Positions 47,281 to 58,891 of a DNA stretch of 64,000 bases are shown here, piece after piece (the stretch's first letter is position 1; each line of letters opens with the position of its first letter). The DNA lies in the NCBI GenBank assembly GCA_035578155.1, contig JAPWDM010000013.1, forward strand, positions 8,147,527-8,211,526, written 5' to 3'. Both the position numbers and the translations under genes were made by a program. Below the pieces are notes generated by a model. That model was not told the origin of the DNA. It ran no database searches and saw only the letters and a program-made list of their open reading frames with translations. Source of the DNA: Brachynemurus nebulosus (Eukaryota > Arthropoda > Insecta > Neuroptera > Myrmeleontidae).

Positions 47281-47642
47281 CATAAGGAAAAAGTTATGTC
47301 ACAAGAGTGCTTTGAACAAACAAATAATACCAAATTAATATTGTAACTACTATTGCTATCGCTTTAACGACAATAATGCAGTAAAATAAAGAAATGAATA
47401 TCGCAATTTTCAAGCAATTCATATTTTCACATAAATATTTGTGTCATTTTCTCTAGATTCAAAATGCATTTTTTATTTTCTTGGAAATAAATATTAAAAT
47501 AATAAAAATACCAAAAAAATATTGCTGCTGAAGAAATAGTGCAGATAATTTGGTGGCAAAAAAATTATTTTATAAAAGAAAATTTCCAAAAATATAAGTA
47601 CGTTTATCCAAAGCACTCTTGTGACATAACTTTTGCCATATG
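47281..47642. mobile_element. TIR miniature element with about 34-bp ends
   Basis: CATAAGGAAAAAGTTATGTC (continuing ACAAGAGTGCTTTG) at the left is mirrored by CAAAGCACTCTTGTGACATAACTTTTGCCATATG at the right, with two mismatches. TA sits at both outer borders (at CA-TA on either side). The interior is AT-rich with no coding capacity. Confidence 0.85.
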
Positions 47643-47758
47643 AAATTTTACCAATGAAATTTGCAAGTCTGGCTTTTTTTCAAAAACGACTGGGAAGTGA
47701 GTTTTAATATTTTTTGCCATGTTTGCAACCAAAATACCAAGAGTATTTTGAGATACTA

Positions 47759-49409
47759 ACAAGTAAAGGTCCCGAGGCCGGACCTATCGATTTCGATGAA
47801 ACTTAAATATATTGTAGAACACTAAAAACTAAGGGACACGTATTTTTTTTTATCTGCGGAAAAACGGTTTGAAGGGGTGAAATCGCCCTCCAAAAATTGG
47901 GGTAAAAATTTAATTTTTCAAATATCTCGAAAACAGTAAGAGATAGAGCAAAAGTTTAAATTGGCGATATTGCTCTTTTTTAAAGAGCTATCTATTGATA
48001 TGCAATTTGTTCAAATTACATCAACAGGGGTGGTTGGGGGTTAAAATTTGGGGGTTAATTTTGCAAAAAGGGGGAGAAAAATAAACAATATAAAAATTTT
48101 GTTTACAGATTTGAAATCTACGTCAAAAAATCTAATTGACCTATTTTTGCTCAATGCCCTAATATTAAGTCTAGGGGTAGTTAACTAGAGGGAGACTATG
48201 TCGAATAGTCGTACAATTTGGTTATTTCAAGAAGTTCTTCTTCATGGAAAATAGCTTAAGACAATTAGAATAACGTAGAAATGAAATTTTCGAATTCAAA
48301 ATTGAGTTTGAGCAACATTGGAGAGGGGGTGAGTCACCCTCTTAAATTACATACTAGTTTATATACACTAATTTTTGCTATTAACACACTGATAGTGGGT
48401 AAAATAATGTCACAATAAGTGGTTCTGAAGTTGAACTATCATATCTAAGGTCTTTATTAGGTTTGTTTTTTAATGGATATTATAGTTTTCCTTATCGAAA
48501 ATTATCGATACCGAAAATTACATAACCTAACCTAAAATAACGAAACCTAATAAAACTCTTACATACGATAGCCTAACTTCAGAACCATCTATTGTGACAT
48601 TATTACCCCCTGTCAGTGTGTTAATTGCAAAAATTAGTGTATGTAAACTAGTATGTAATTTAAGAGGGTGACTCACCCCCTCTCCAATGTTGCTCAAACT
48701 CAATTTTAAATTCGAGAATTTCATTTTAGTCCAACTTCAGAACCACTTATTGTGACATTATTTTACCCATTATCAGTGTGTTAATAGCAAAAAAAATTAG
48801 TGTATATAAACTAGTATGTAATTTAAGAGGGTGACTCACCCCCTCTCCAATGTTGCTCAAACTCAATTTTGAATTCGAGAATTTCATTTCTACGTTATTC
48901 TAATTGTGTTAAGCTATTTTCCATGAAGAAGAACTTCTTGAAATACCCAAATTGTACGATTATTCGACATAGTCACCCTCTAGTTAACTACCCCTAGACT
49001 TGATATTAGGATATTGAGCAAAAATAGGTCAATTAGATTTTTTGACGTAGATTTCAAATCTGTAAACAAAATTTTTATATTGTTTATTTTTCTCCCCCTT
49101 TTTGCAAAATTAACCCCCAAATTTTAACCCCCAACCACCCCTGTTGATGTAATTTGAACAAATTGCATATCAATAGATAGCTCTTTAAAAAAGAGTAATA
49201 TCGCCAATTTAAACTTTTGCTCTATCTCTTACTGTTTTCGAGATATTTGAAAAATTAAATTTTTACCCCAATTTTTGGAGGGCGATTTCACCCCTTCAAA
49301 CCGTTTTTCCGCAGATAAAAAAAAATACGTGTCCCTTAGTTTTTAGTGTTCTACAACATATTTAAGTTTCATCAAAATCGATAGGTCCGGCCTCGGGACC
49401 TTTACTTGT
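47759..49409. repeat. Large near-perfect foldback (1.65 kb), potential long hairpin
   Basis: The left arm begins ACAAGTAAAGGTCCCGAGGC (47759) and the right arm ends with its complement GCCTCGGGACCTTTACTTGT (49409). The arms (about 47759-48470 and 48728-49409) match almost base for base over about 650 bp, including all landmarks such as ATCGATAGG, TGCATATCAATAG and GTCACCCTCTAG, with only scattered substitutions. Between them lies an extra, partial inverted copy (48524-48727) of the innermost arm part, so the right side holds two copies of that block in tandem. The unpaired centre is about 50 nt. A transcript would fold into a hairpin of more than 600 bp. A diverged single-arm relative lies at 34437-34750. 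No coding capacity; the 65-codon minus frame at 48527-48724 is repeat sequence. Confidence 0.92.
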
Positions 49410-50237
49410 AAGAGTCATTCCGAAGTTAATTTAGAAAACCCAGGACCTCTTTCTATTATGACTCTTATTAACCAACGATCCTCTTTGAACACTAACGGTC
49501 TTTAAGCACAATATATCAGTTAAATCAAATAAATGTTAAATATATTGATTTTGCTGCCTCATCAAATACCTGTTTCAAAAAGATTGGATCAAATTCCAAA
49601 TGTATTGATTTTTTGTCTACACTAAATGAAATTTCAATAAAAAAAAACATCTCTTAATAAAATATTAAAAGTAATAAATTTCACTTTATGAGAATCAAAC
49701 GTAACAAATTAATATTTTGAAAATGATTTTGTGTTTTATTAGTAGTAGTTATTCTTGTGTTCCTGCGTACACGATCTACTAAGCTGGAAAAGTGCAAAGC
49801 ACTTGCATATTGTCATTATGTACAGTGCCCTCTATATTATATCCATACTAAATAAATCACTTCCGATAACAAAGGGTCATAATTCATGCATGTACTTTTT
49901 AACACTCACCACTACCTCTTCAAAATTTATTGTTTGTAATAATTTTTTTTGACTTTTTTTGTCACTTGTGTGGCGTTGTGTTAGCAATATAGTAATAATA
50001 AATGTTCATAACTCCTCCAATTAATGTACAATTGAACAGACCAAAATATTGAATTTAACCGAACCACGCGCAGTCAGTGCTGCAAATTCATAGTTAATAA
50101 AATATATAATGAAACGGCCATATGTGAGAAAATATGATATAATGTTAGGGTGTGTTATTGTACAATAGATTCGAGTAAAAACTCTACATAAATGTATAGT
50201 ATGTCTAGGAATAGAGATATAAAATAATTCCCTTTAA

Positions 50238-51025
50238 GGGGGACCACTAGTGTGACATTTTAAAAAAATTAGAAAATTTTTTTTACATGTTTCGATAGTC
50301 TATACCTTTAAAAATAACATACTAAAATTTCAAGTGCATATCTCAAATAGTTTTTGAGTTACAGCCATCCGAAGAGTGGATTCTGATTTTCATTGTTAAC
50401 TTTGAGGTATTGAGAAATGTATGAAGGTTGATAGTTCGGGAGTTTCTGGACGTCGCTGCCAGCCATTTAGTAAGAAGGTAAGGTAAAGAAAAAACTACAT
50501 TTTCCAAATTTGCTGCAGTTATAAATCGAAGACAAATCATTCGATCGATTTGATTCTTATTGCAGCTTCTTTTATATAATATGTTTCTTCGTGCCAAGAA
50601 CCTCCAGTTTTCCGATCGAATAAAAAATGTAATTTTTGCAGGCCAAAAATCATCAAATTTTCTCGCAAAATTTGAAACTTTTTTAAAAACTCCACCATTT
50701 TGTTAAATTTTAACTTTTTCTTTTCGATTGAGGGTCATGGCACGGGTCTTTTTGGTTTTTTTTTTTTTTTTTTTTTTTTTTATTTCAGGCACTGTGAAGT
50801 TCGCTATCACTGCAGCAGTGGGGGAACTTTCTTTTCTATAGCCTTGGGAGATCGCGAATAACTCACCAAATTTTCAATTTTTTGGTCCAAAAATTTTATC
50901 ATGAATTTATTATATATCAACGAATACTTATATCCTAAAATATTAAAACATTCGATACAGTAGTTTTCTTTAAAAAAATTCCCAAAAATCACCTTTTTTT
51001 CAAGCGGTCACACTAGTGGTCCCCC
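50238..51025. mobile_element. TIR element, GGGGGACCACTAGTGTGAC ends
   Basis: GGGGGACCACTAGTGTGAC (50238-50256) is mirrored perfectly by GTCACACTAGTGGTCCCCC (51007-51025). The 788-bp element contains a long T run (about 50755-50781) and no credible gene, though an 84-codon minus frame is present. No clear TSD was found, so the superfamily is undecided. Confidence 0.82.
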
Positions 51026-52888
51026 CCAATGCTATAATCGATTCAAACCTTCAGTCTAAAGTACATTTTTCAAATATGTTTCTCGTAGGACCTTAAGTTT
51101 AGAATTTGAAATGGGTCTCGAATAATAATGCTCCATTCTGTCAAGTTTTTTGTGGCTTTCTTGCGGCTACAAGACTTAGTGGTGTAAAATCCAAATATCG
51201 AAAAAGTTTCTCAAAAATATGAGTAATTTTCGATGCAAAATAACTGCGCCAAGATTCCTTCTTCTTAGCGAGTTGAAACTTGAACCCTGGAACCGTGACA
51301 GAAATTTGTTTTGAGGTCCCTAAAACTCGAAAAATTATATACGTATTAATTTGGTAGAAACGTTGGAAGTCCCCAGCTCATGGATGAATTTTTATATCAA
51401 ACATACTCAAAACGTAGAACAAGGTTTTTTTAGGAATTTTTCGTCAAAAAATAAATTATTTTCCAAAATTTGCGACAGTTGAAAAGTTTAATAATTACAC
51501 CATTGGAAAGAGCGAAAAAATCACATAAGGTGGGTTTTTGGAACACTCTACAAGAATACTTGTTTTCTAGAAAAAGATCAGAAAGTTTCTGAAATTTAAA
51601 AAAAATTTTTCAGCGGTAGTTAACTAACGAATTCAGAAAACCGTATTTTTACATAACTTGCTAAGCGTTGGGCTAAATCTCAGATGTCTCCATTAATCCT
51701 AAAATATATTCAAATACTCATCTTAAAGCTATTTTATGGACTGGTATTAAGGAACATCAACAGAATTTAGTCCTATTTTGAGCTCACTTAAATCGAAAGA
51801 CATTATAAACATACTTAGAATAAGGGAAATTGCATGTTAATAGTTAGTATAATTAGTATAATTAGTAACTGTCAGGGACACCAATTTTCAAGTAAGTTTT
51901 ATTAGTTACTTTTTCGGAGCATACTATATCCATCAATACCCACTACATAAGTTTCTAACATTCGTTTAAATTTTTGTACTAGAGTGCAGTTCTCTGATGA
52001 CCATTTTCATTGTATTCGTATATATGCGTACATTTATATTTTTCATCTATTGTGTGCAAACGGTCCCATTGTTGTTGATATGTGGCCTCTAATAATTCTT
52101 TTCAAACTCCACTCTTGTCTCTGGCCTTTTAACGAATACGTACACATACTAGTTTTTTTTTTTTCAATATTCAATTTTTATTTTTATTTTGGTTGTCCAT
52201 CCAAACCCTGAACCCTATATACAAATGCACTACAATGGCATCAACCTGTTCAAAAATCATTGAACTCCCAAGGGGGTCTTGTCGTGACAATAGAAGATCA
52301 TTAAGGGGATGTTTGGACAAGGGTAGTTTATTATGTAATATATAAAATACATATTTTTTTTTTTATTACAACAAGATATGCCGCCAAATATTTTTGATCT
52401 AGATTCAAGATTAGTTGTTCAAGTTATTTTTTTTCTATTAACCCAATATATCCCGCTAATATTATTAGTTAAATTCCCACAGAAGATCCTGGTATCCTTT
52501 CAAGGATGAGTAAAGGTCGGTATTATATATAGTATTTAGAATTTTTGTATACCTATACAAAATTTTGGCGGGAAATTTGAAAATAATTTTCAGTAGTAAA
52601 CTGAATAAAATTGACACACAAAAAAAAGAAAAAATATTAATAACTCTTTTTTAAATCCACCTAATTTTCATCATGTTCAAAAAAAATTTCAAAAATTTTT
52701 TGTTGTTTTTCGATAAAATTTCATAATTCTACTCCCGACCAGAAGGACATAGGTATCTATAGTTTAAAACTAATTAAGAATTTTTTATTTAGGTTGTTCC
52801 CAAGAGCCAAAATCACCCGAGCCATCCAAGTGCTTTTTTTGAGGCACCAACTTCAAGTGATAATAATAATAATAAAACAAAATTTAAT
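51026..52888. other. AT-rich non-coding stretch
   Basis: Nothing recognisable. The 75-codon frame at 51984-52211 has no known motif. Confidence 0.5.
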
Positions 52889-53082
52889 TTGAAAAATATG
52901 TAAAGTTCGATTACTTTGTCTATTTCACGAATTAAAAGTTATTTTTACTGAACGCGTTTTCAACCTTTCGGTCATCCTCGGTAGCTACTCTGAGGATGAC
53001 GGAAAGGTTGAAAACGCGTTCAGGAAAAATAACTTTTAATTCGTGAAATAGACAAAGTAATCGAATTTTAAATATTTTTCAA
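52889..53082. repeat. Near-perfect hairpin, arms about 90 bp
   Basis: TTCGATTACTTTGTCTATTT is mirrored by AAATAGACAAAGTAATCGAA. Pairing runs through GAACGCGTTTTCAACCTTTC / GAAAGGTTGAAAACGCGTTC up to CATCCTC / GAGGATG with a 12-nt loop (about 52980-52991). The outer part, TTGAAAAATATGTAAAG, pairs with TTTTAAATATTTTTCAA. Only a few mismatches are present. It is a MITE-like cruciform. No TSD was seen. Confidence 0.88.
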
Positions 53083-53892
53083 TATTTAAAATGGAGTTTC
53101 ACAAAGTAAATCTCTCAACAGTGAATTATTTAAAATTTAATTTATTCAAAAATTTTGTTACCTTAAGATGCAAATAAAAATATATTAAAAATTCAAAACT
53201 TTTCATTTGCGCTTTCCCAAAAATATGCCCCTAAAAATAGGCATGACAAACAGCGCGAGTTACCAGACTACTACCTTAAATACTTGTAAAAATTCAGTCA
53301 GAAGCTTTTTAATAGCAATCTTTGCACAGAAACTGTAAAAAAGGTTTAAAAAATGTTACCATATTAATTAAGAAAATTGCCACCGGCATTACATACAATA
53401 TATTGTGGTATTTTATTGACTTTTATGGATTAAGTGGCAAAAAATGTTCTTGATATCATTTTATAATTATTACATAACCCATTACATATTTTTACAGCTA
53501 GACAAAACAACAAATACTTACAAAAACAAAAAAAAAACACTATCACAAGAACAAAGTAGCATCACGACAACAAGAAACAAAAAACAAACACTTAAGTGAA
53601 AAATAACAAAGAGCTTTTGTCTTGACACAATGGAAAAACAAATGAAACATATAAACAATTTTACAAAGTCAACTAAACATTTATTAAAATAATAATAATA
53701 ATAACAAATAATAATAATGAGTCTAAGTAAAAAGGTAACAAACCATCACATCAAGTTTTCATAAAAAAAAAAAAAAAAACTTAAAGACGTAATGTTGTGA
53801 TCAAGGAAACGAAATAGAAGATGATGTAATAGAAATGTAAGAACGAGAAAAAACTAACACAATATACATTTATTCCATTGTTTGGACACACA

Positions 53893-53925
<33 letters not shown>

Positions 53926-54574
53926 GAAAAAAATGTGAATTTTAGCAAAAAAAAAAAGAACAACTGAAAAGAACCCTTTCTTTTTCATTTTCATTTTGTA
54001 TTTTATTGGGCGTTGGTGACGCTGTGACGAAAATCGGGTGGCTTTTGTCTCAAGTTGGTTATCAATAAGCTTTTAAGGAATGTATTATGTTTTCATTTGT
54101 TGGTGACTTAATGTGATGTATCATCAAGGTTATGTATAAACAAATCATTTTTGTGTTGTTTTTAATTTGTCGATTTGAATAAGGTACAGGAAAGTACAAA
54201 ATGGAAATGATACTTTATTCAAGTTGAGTTTTGTAGTAATAAATAAAATCAGTTTTATTGCTGTATAGTCTTTTGTCTGTTTGCGGAATTTTGGTAGATC
54301 TCCAATTTTAATTTACAAACTGAAAGTAGGAATATGCCAGAAAAATCACATCTGGAAAATAAGGTACATTTTCTAAACAAACTTGGCAATTTAAAAAAAA
54401 AAGTGAAAATTTTGTACCCAAATTAATACCCTTTTACTAACAAATCTAAATCATTTCATCTTTGAAACTATTAATTTAAAAAAAATTGAACTTAATGACG
54501 TCATTAGGTATAAAAATTTTTTAAAAGTTTAAAAAACCGTAATTTTGATGTTAAATATATGAAATTGCAAGTTA
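53083..54574. other. AT-rich, A-run-rich non-coding stretch
   Basis: Dominated by A and (AAT)n tracts, including the poly(A) run at 53894. No gene seen. Confidence 0.5.
53894..53924. repeat. Poly(A) run of 31 nt
   Basis: The longest homopolymer in the window. The nearby 60-codon minus frame is a Phe-rich by-product. No retroposed body or TSD was recognised around it. Confidence 0.9.
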
Positions 54575-54690
54575 GTCATAGGTTTTCGATATTACCGTTT
54601 TATTTTTGACGAAATAAGAATTGTAAAAGCACCAGAAAAAACATGTGGACATTAATCACAATTCCTGAATGAATTTAGTAGTAATTTATC
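54575..54690 (+). repeat. Short dispersed repeat related to 38600-38715
   Basis: GGTTTTCGATATTAC, TTTTATTTTTGACGAAAT, GAATTGTAAAAGCACC and ATTCCTGAATGAATTTAGT follow in the same order as in the relic at 38600-38715. Confidence 0.6.
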
Positions 54691-54867
54691 CCTGAGGACC
54701 TCATTTATGTGAAAGTACATCGCCGAATAAGTTATATTAAAAAAGTAACGGATAGTAAAAAAGCATTTTTACTAATACCTATACCAAATAGGTACCTACT
54801 GTTTTTAAAATTTTTGGCAAATCTCCAGTATGGCTTATTAACTAACAATTTACTAGGATTTAATAGC

Positions 54868-54960
54868 ATATTGTGCAATAAGTGCGGGAAATTGTCGATT
54901 GCCCACGAAAGCGAAGTTGATTGAGTGGGGCAATCGACAATCCCGCACGAGTTGCACATA
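54868..54960. repeat. Hairpin with GTGCGGGA / TCCCGCAC arms
   Basis: GTGCAATAAGTGCGGGAAAT and TTGTCGATTGCCC pair with GGGGCAATCGACAA and TCCCGCACGAGTTGCAC. The loop contains ACGAAAGCGAAGTTGATTGA. ORFs on both strands (54709-54924, 54732-54983) merely cross it. Confidence 0.75.
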
Positions 54961-55212
54961 CTATTCTTTATTACAAATTTCACATACTTTTTTCTATTAT
55001 TATCACTATTTTTGATATTTTTATTACTTTTTAAAATAATATTTTTGAGTGTTCGTCTTTTTTTCTGAATTAAATATTGTTTAAATTACTTTGTTGGTGG
55101 TTTCTATAGAAATAATTATGAAATATTTATTAAATGAAAAATCAAGAGGCGGCTTTGCGTGTTTTATTGTCAATTTACGTCTAGAAAGTTTACTTTCCGC
55201 ACGCAAAAAAGT

Positions 55213-55289
55213 ATGCGGGAAGAGTACAGTGGACAAACAGCTATTTTGCGTATAGAAATGTGTGCGCCAAGTTAGTACTTCTCCCGCAT
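55213..55289. repeat. Short inverted repeat ATGCGGGA-AGTAC
   Basis: ATGCGGGAAGAGTAC (55213-55227) is mirrored by GTACTTCTCCCGCAT (55275-55289). The GCGGGA core is shared with the hairpin at 54868, 250 bp upstream, so both may be parts of one decayed element. Confidence 0.5.
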
Positions 55290-56399
55290 GAGTAATAAAA
55301 AAAAAAATTTGACACAGTTTTAAAATATAACAGTGTAAATGATCAGCTTTGCTCAGGAGGTCAGGTCTGTTTTTTTAACAAGAGCAATACCTAGTACAAA
55401 ACAAAATCCAAAATGGTCAAATATATGAATTTTTATTTGATGAAAACCAAAACAGTTCCGCCCCATATACGAAATAGCTATCAAAATCAAATTCTAAAAA
55501 TTAGAAGACAAAGCTAAAAACTCAAAAATTCATCAGTCAGTTTAACTTTTACTGTTTTATTTTCCTCGGAAAATGAATCAGAAAATCCTTTCACACAAAG
55601 AAGAAAAAAAAACCCTAAAACAACCATTTTATCTTAACTAATACTGTAATTTGTTAGTTCCTTTTTAACAAAATTATCTGGAAAATTTATTTTATAAATA
55701 AAAGTCTCCGTCAGCTTCGGTTCACCTTTTGTACGTTCGTCCGTCCGTTTTCGTCCCACTTTCGTCCTTTTGTTGTACGCTACGTGTATTTACACAACAG
55801 ATGACCTTTATTTGTGTTTTTATATACACAGGATAAAAATACAAGGAACTAATGAATGCCTTATTTCGGTACATTTATTATCATATTCTTTTCTCGAACG
55901 AGTCCTCCTACGGTTGCTATTGTTGCCGCTCCATTTTGACGAAAATATGAATTCAAGGTAGCGGACGAATAACCTTGAAGGGTTGTCGAAGATTAAACTT
56001 CTTTTTACCGAAAAACAAAATTAAGGTAATGTAAATATTTTACTTTTTTTGAAAAGATTTCATAACGACCAATCCTTGGATAATTTCGTACAAGGTGGTC
56101 TCTGTTCAATTTTGATTTTTTTAAGGTCATTTAAATCGATTAATATTAACAAAACTTTTGTCGGAAGTTTTTACAAGAGTTTCAACAATTTAGTAATCTC
56201 ATTGACTTTTCTAATAAAACGTTTTTTTTTTTTTTTTTGCTTAAAGAACAAGTTGGATAAAGTGCGAGTATAACTCACACACTAAGGGTTCCGGATACTG
56301 AAAATAAATACAATTATAGTGAAAAATTGGCTTGCTATTTGTCAGCTAGTCAATTTTTGACAAGGAATCTAAATTAAATAAAATTGATTACGATAATTA
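55290..56399. other. AT-rich non-coding stretch
   Basis: Contains GTACGTTCGTCCGTCCGTTT at about 55731, similar to the tetramer-rich tails elsewhere, and the AAGGGTTCCGGATACTG scrap near 56284. No gene seen. Confidence 0.45.
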
Positions 56400-56695
56400 T
56401 TGGGTTACCTGAAAAGTTCCTACTGACTTGAAACATTTGAATTTGAACGTATTCCTAACGGTAATATTTCAAATCTCTTTTGAAGACTGTACTCAGGACA
56501 ATGCCAAATAAAATGTCTCTTTGACTATTCGAGAAAAATTGTTAGAACTTGGTTGGAAGGTACTACCTCATCGGCCGCCCTATTTACCAGACATGACACC
56601 TTCCGACTTTCACTTATTAGGATTTTGTCAAATTCTTTTAACGACAACAACTTCTTTGGTCGTTACAGAAAACTACCTAGAGGAGTTTTTCGCCA
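56400..56695 (+). pseudogene. Mariner transposase relic (internally deleted, truncated)
   Basis: TTGGGTTACCTGAAAAGTTC, preceded by TA, resembles a mariner 5' TIR. Downstream, from 56497, one frame reads DNAK, a stop, then NVSLTIREKLLELGWKVLPH, followed by PPYLPDMTPSDFHL. These match the second and third catalytic aspartates of mariner (the DNA-RPH and PDLAPSD-HL motifs). The stop codon at 56509, one extra residue between the two motifs compared with the usual 34-residue spacing, and the absence of the first catalytic Asp and the N-terminal DNA-binding part show it is dead. The piece between the TIR and the second motif is only about 90 bp, so most of the gene was deleted. It ends in a LEEFFAKK-like stretch where the GC-rich repeat begins. 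Confidence 0.87.
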
Positions 56696-57285
56696 AGAAA
56701 GGACAATGGTCAAAACTCTATGGGGAGCTGCGCCCTAGCGCCTAAGGTTGAGACCGGTATCGATCGATAGCCGTGGTCAAGTAGTCCAACTTTGTCAATG
56801 GGCACGTTCATGGAGAACCTGGCCTCCAAAAGTTATAGGAACAAATGGGTTATGAGACATGCGGTGGGGCGGCCTATCACTGTGTAAAACCACTTTCCTG
56901 GCAAGTGGCCTAACCTCGTTTCTTCACGTGGTCTATGGCAGAAGACGTACCGAGCGGCTTCAAACCTGTACACTGGGAGTATCCGAAGAGAAGTTTGACA
57001 GTTCTACCGGTGGCGATTTCTGGTAGATTGCCGAAATAAGGTAGTCTGAAGTACACCCTCCCGACGGGGACTCTAATACCCGCTACAGGTCAACACAAAT
57101 CGTTTCCTTAAGAAATGGCCACGTGGAGTATGCAAAACCTACTACTGTACGTCAGAACTTTTGAAGGCCAGGTTCTCCATCCCTAAGATGGGTAATTTTG
57201 TGACCTATTAAGAAGGGGCTTTCAGAAAATACACATCTCACCAGTGGGCGCTGGGGGGGGAGCAGTCTTGTGCATTGTCCTTTCT
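56696..57285. repeat. Unclassified GC-rich interspersed repeat, copy 2, abutting a mariner relic
   Basis: The termini AGAAAGGACAATG and CATTGTCCTTTCT are perfect 13-bp inverted repeats. The body matches 21433-22075. The left border lies inside the coding sequence of a mariner relic, so the element probably inserted there, but I could not find the remainder of mariner to the right. No TSD is evident. The superfamily is undecided. Confidence 0.82.
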
Positions 57286-58167
57286 GATCCAGCTGCATTA
57301 AAGATGATGTAACGTTGTGGATCAAATATATGCCGCAATAATTTTGCCTTTGAATTTTCCTTAAAACTCGCAACAAACTTTCGAGGCAACTCAAAATATT
57401 ATTAACATTTTTTATATTTTTTATAAAATTAGTTTTTGGTACGGAATCCTATAAACGTATCGCCAGTATCAATAAAATTATTCAAAATATTACATTCAAA
57501 TATCGAAATGACATTTATTATTAATTTTTATAGTCACCAATAAAATTAAAATTTTCAAAAAAAAAATCTTGATTTCAAACTTGAGTTAATATTATTAACG
57601 TTATAATCTACACAAATCTACAAATTAGAAAAAAAGAGACACAGCGACTCAAAAAGAATAAAGAACATCTTTTCGTATTCCAACCAACTTATTATGATGT
57701 AGACATTCGTTAAATGAATCATCCAACCATTAAATTCTCCAGTAGGTGTGTTTTATACGAACATAAAGTGGCAGTAATTTTGATCTTCAAGTCAGCGATT
57801 AACTAATTTGAAATAGAAATTTTCAATTACAAAGACTAAAATAAAAATGAAGGGTGTTTTCTTGTTAGAATTCAACGGGCCAACCTTCCTTCAATAGTTA
57901 ATTATTCCCAGACCAGGAGTATAAACACACAATTTTATGTATTTTTTTTTTTTACTCTTTCTTTTAATGGTTTGCTGTAGGATATCTATGATTTAAGTGA
58001 CCGTGTAAGGAGTAGGGATACGCCATCCATGTAAAAACTTAGAATGAATAAAATTACTCAATTTAAGTCACGTGTATTAATTTAGCCATAACAAGTAGTT
58101 TTATTGCACAAAAAAAAACGCCGTGAGCAGCGGGGCCCCATCACGGTAGTCGAATTTTCCCCTTCAT

Positions 58168-58891
58168 CTTCGGTATTGAATGTTTACAAGCGAAATGTGA
58201 TTGAAAGTCTACAACCGAATTGTCATTTTGTTGGTTTCAAAACTGGTCATGAGTGTTCGGCTGATCGAGGCTTTAAAAAAAGGTTTTAAGTATTTAAGGG
58301 CTGTATCTCAGTAAATTTCAATTTTGTGCCGAAAACAGGTAGCAGAACAAAAACCAACACAATTCGTACGAGGGCATTCCTGCCCATGTTTATCCGCTAA
58401 TTGCCTTTATGTTTTAGTTTTAAATATTAAAAAAGGACCTTAAATAGTAAACTGGAAGGCCTTTATAAAGATATTTTTTCTTTCAAAAAAAAATAAAAAA
58501 TAAAAAAAAAAAAAAAATAAAAAATTATTTCTTCGGTATTGAGTGTCTACAAGCGAAATATAATTGAAAGTCCCTAAGCGATTTGTAATTTTGGTGGTTT
58601 CAAAACTGATAATGAGTGTCCGGTTGATCGGGGCTTTATAAAAAGATTTTAAGTTTTTAAGGGCTGAATCTCGGCAAATTTCAATTTTGTGCCGATAGAA
58701 GTTAACAGGGAAAAAGCCAACACAATTCGTACGAGGGCATTTCTATCCATGCTTATCCGCCAATTGCCTTTGTGTTTTACTTTTAAATATTAAAAAAGGA
58801 ACTTAAATAGTAAACTGGAAGGCTTTTATGAAGATATTTTTTCTTTCCAAAAAAATCCAAAATTTCTATTTTATAAATAATAAAAATCCAA
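58168..58891 (-). repeat. Tandem duplication (period 362 bp) in composite repeat II
   Basis: CTTCGGTATTGA starts at 58168 and at 58530. Both are followed by TGTCTACAAGCGAAAT-like, CAACACAATTCGTACGAGG and TTAAATAGTAAACTGGAAGG sequences in the same order. An A-rich tract separates the two. Divergence between units is noticeable (for example GGCATTCCTGCCCATG against GGCATTTCTATCCATG). Confidence 0.85.
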
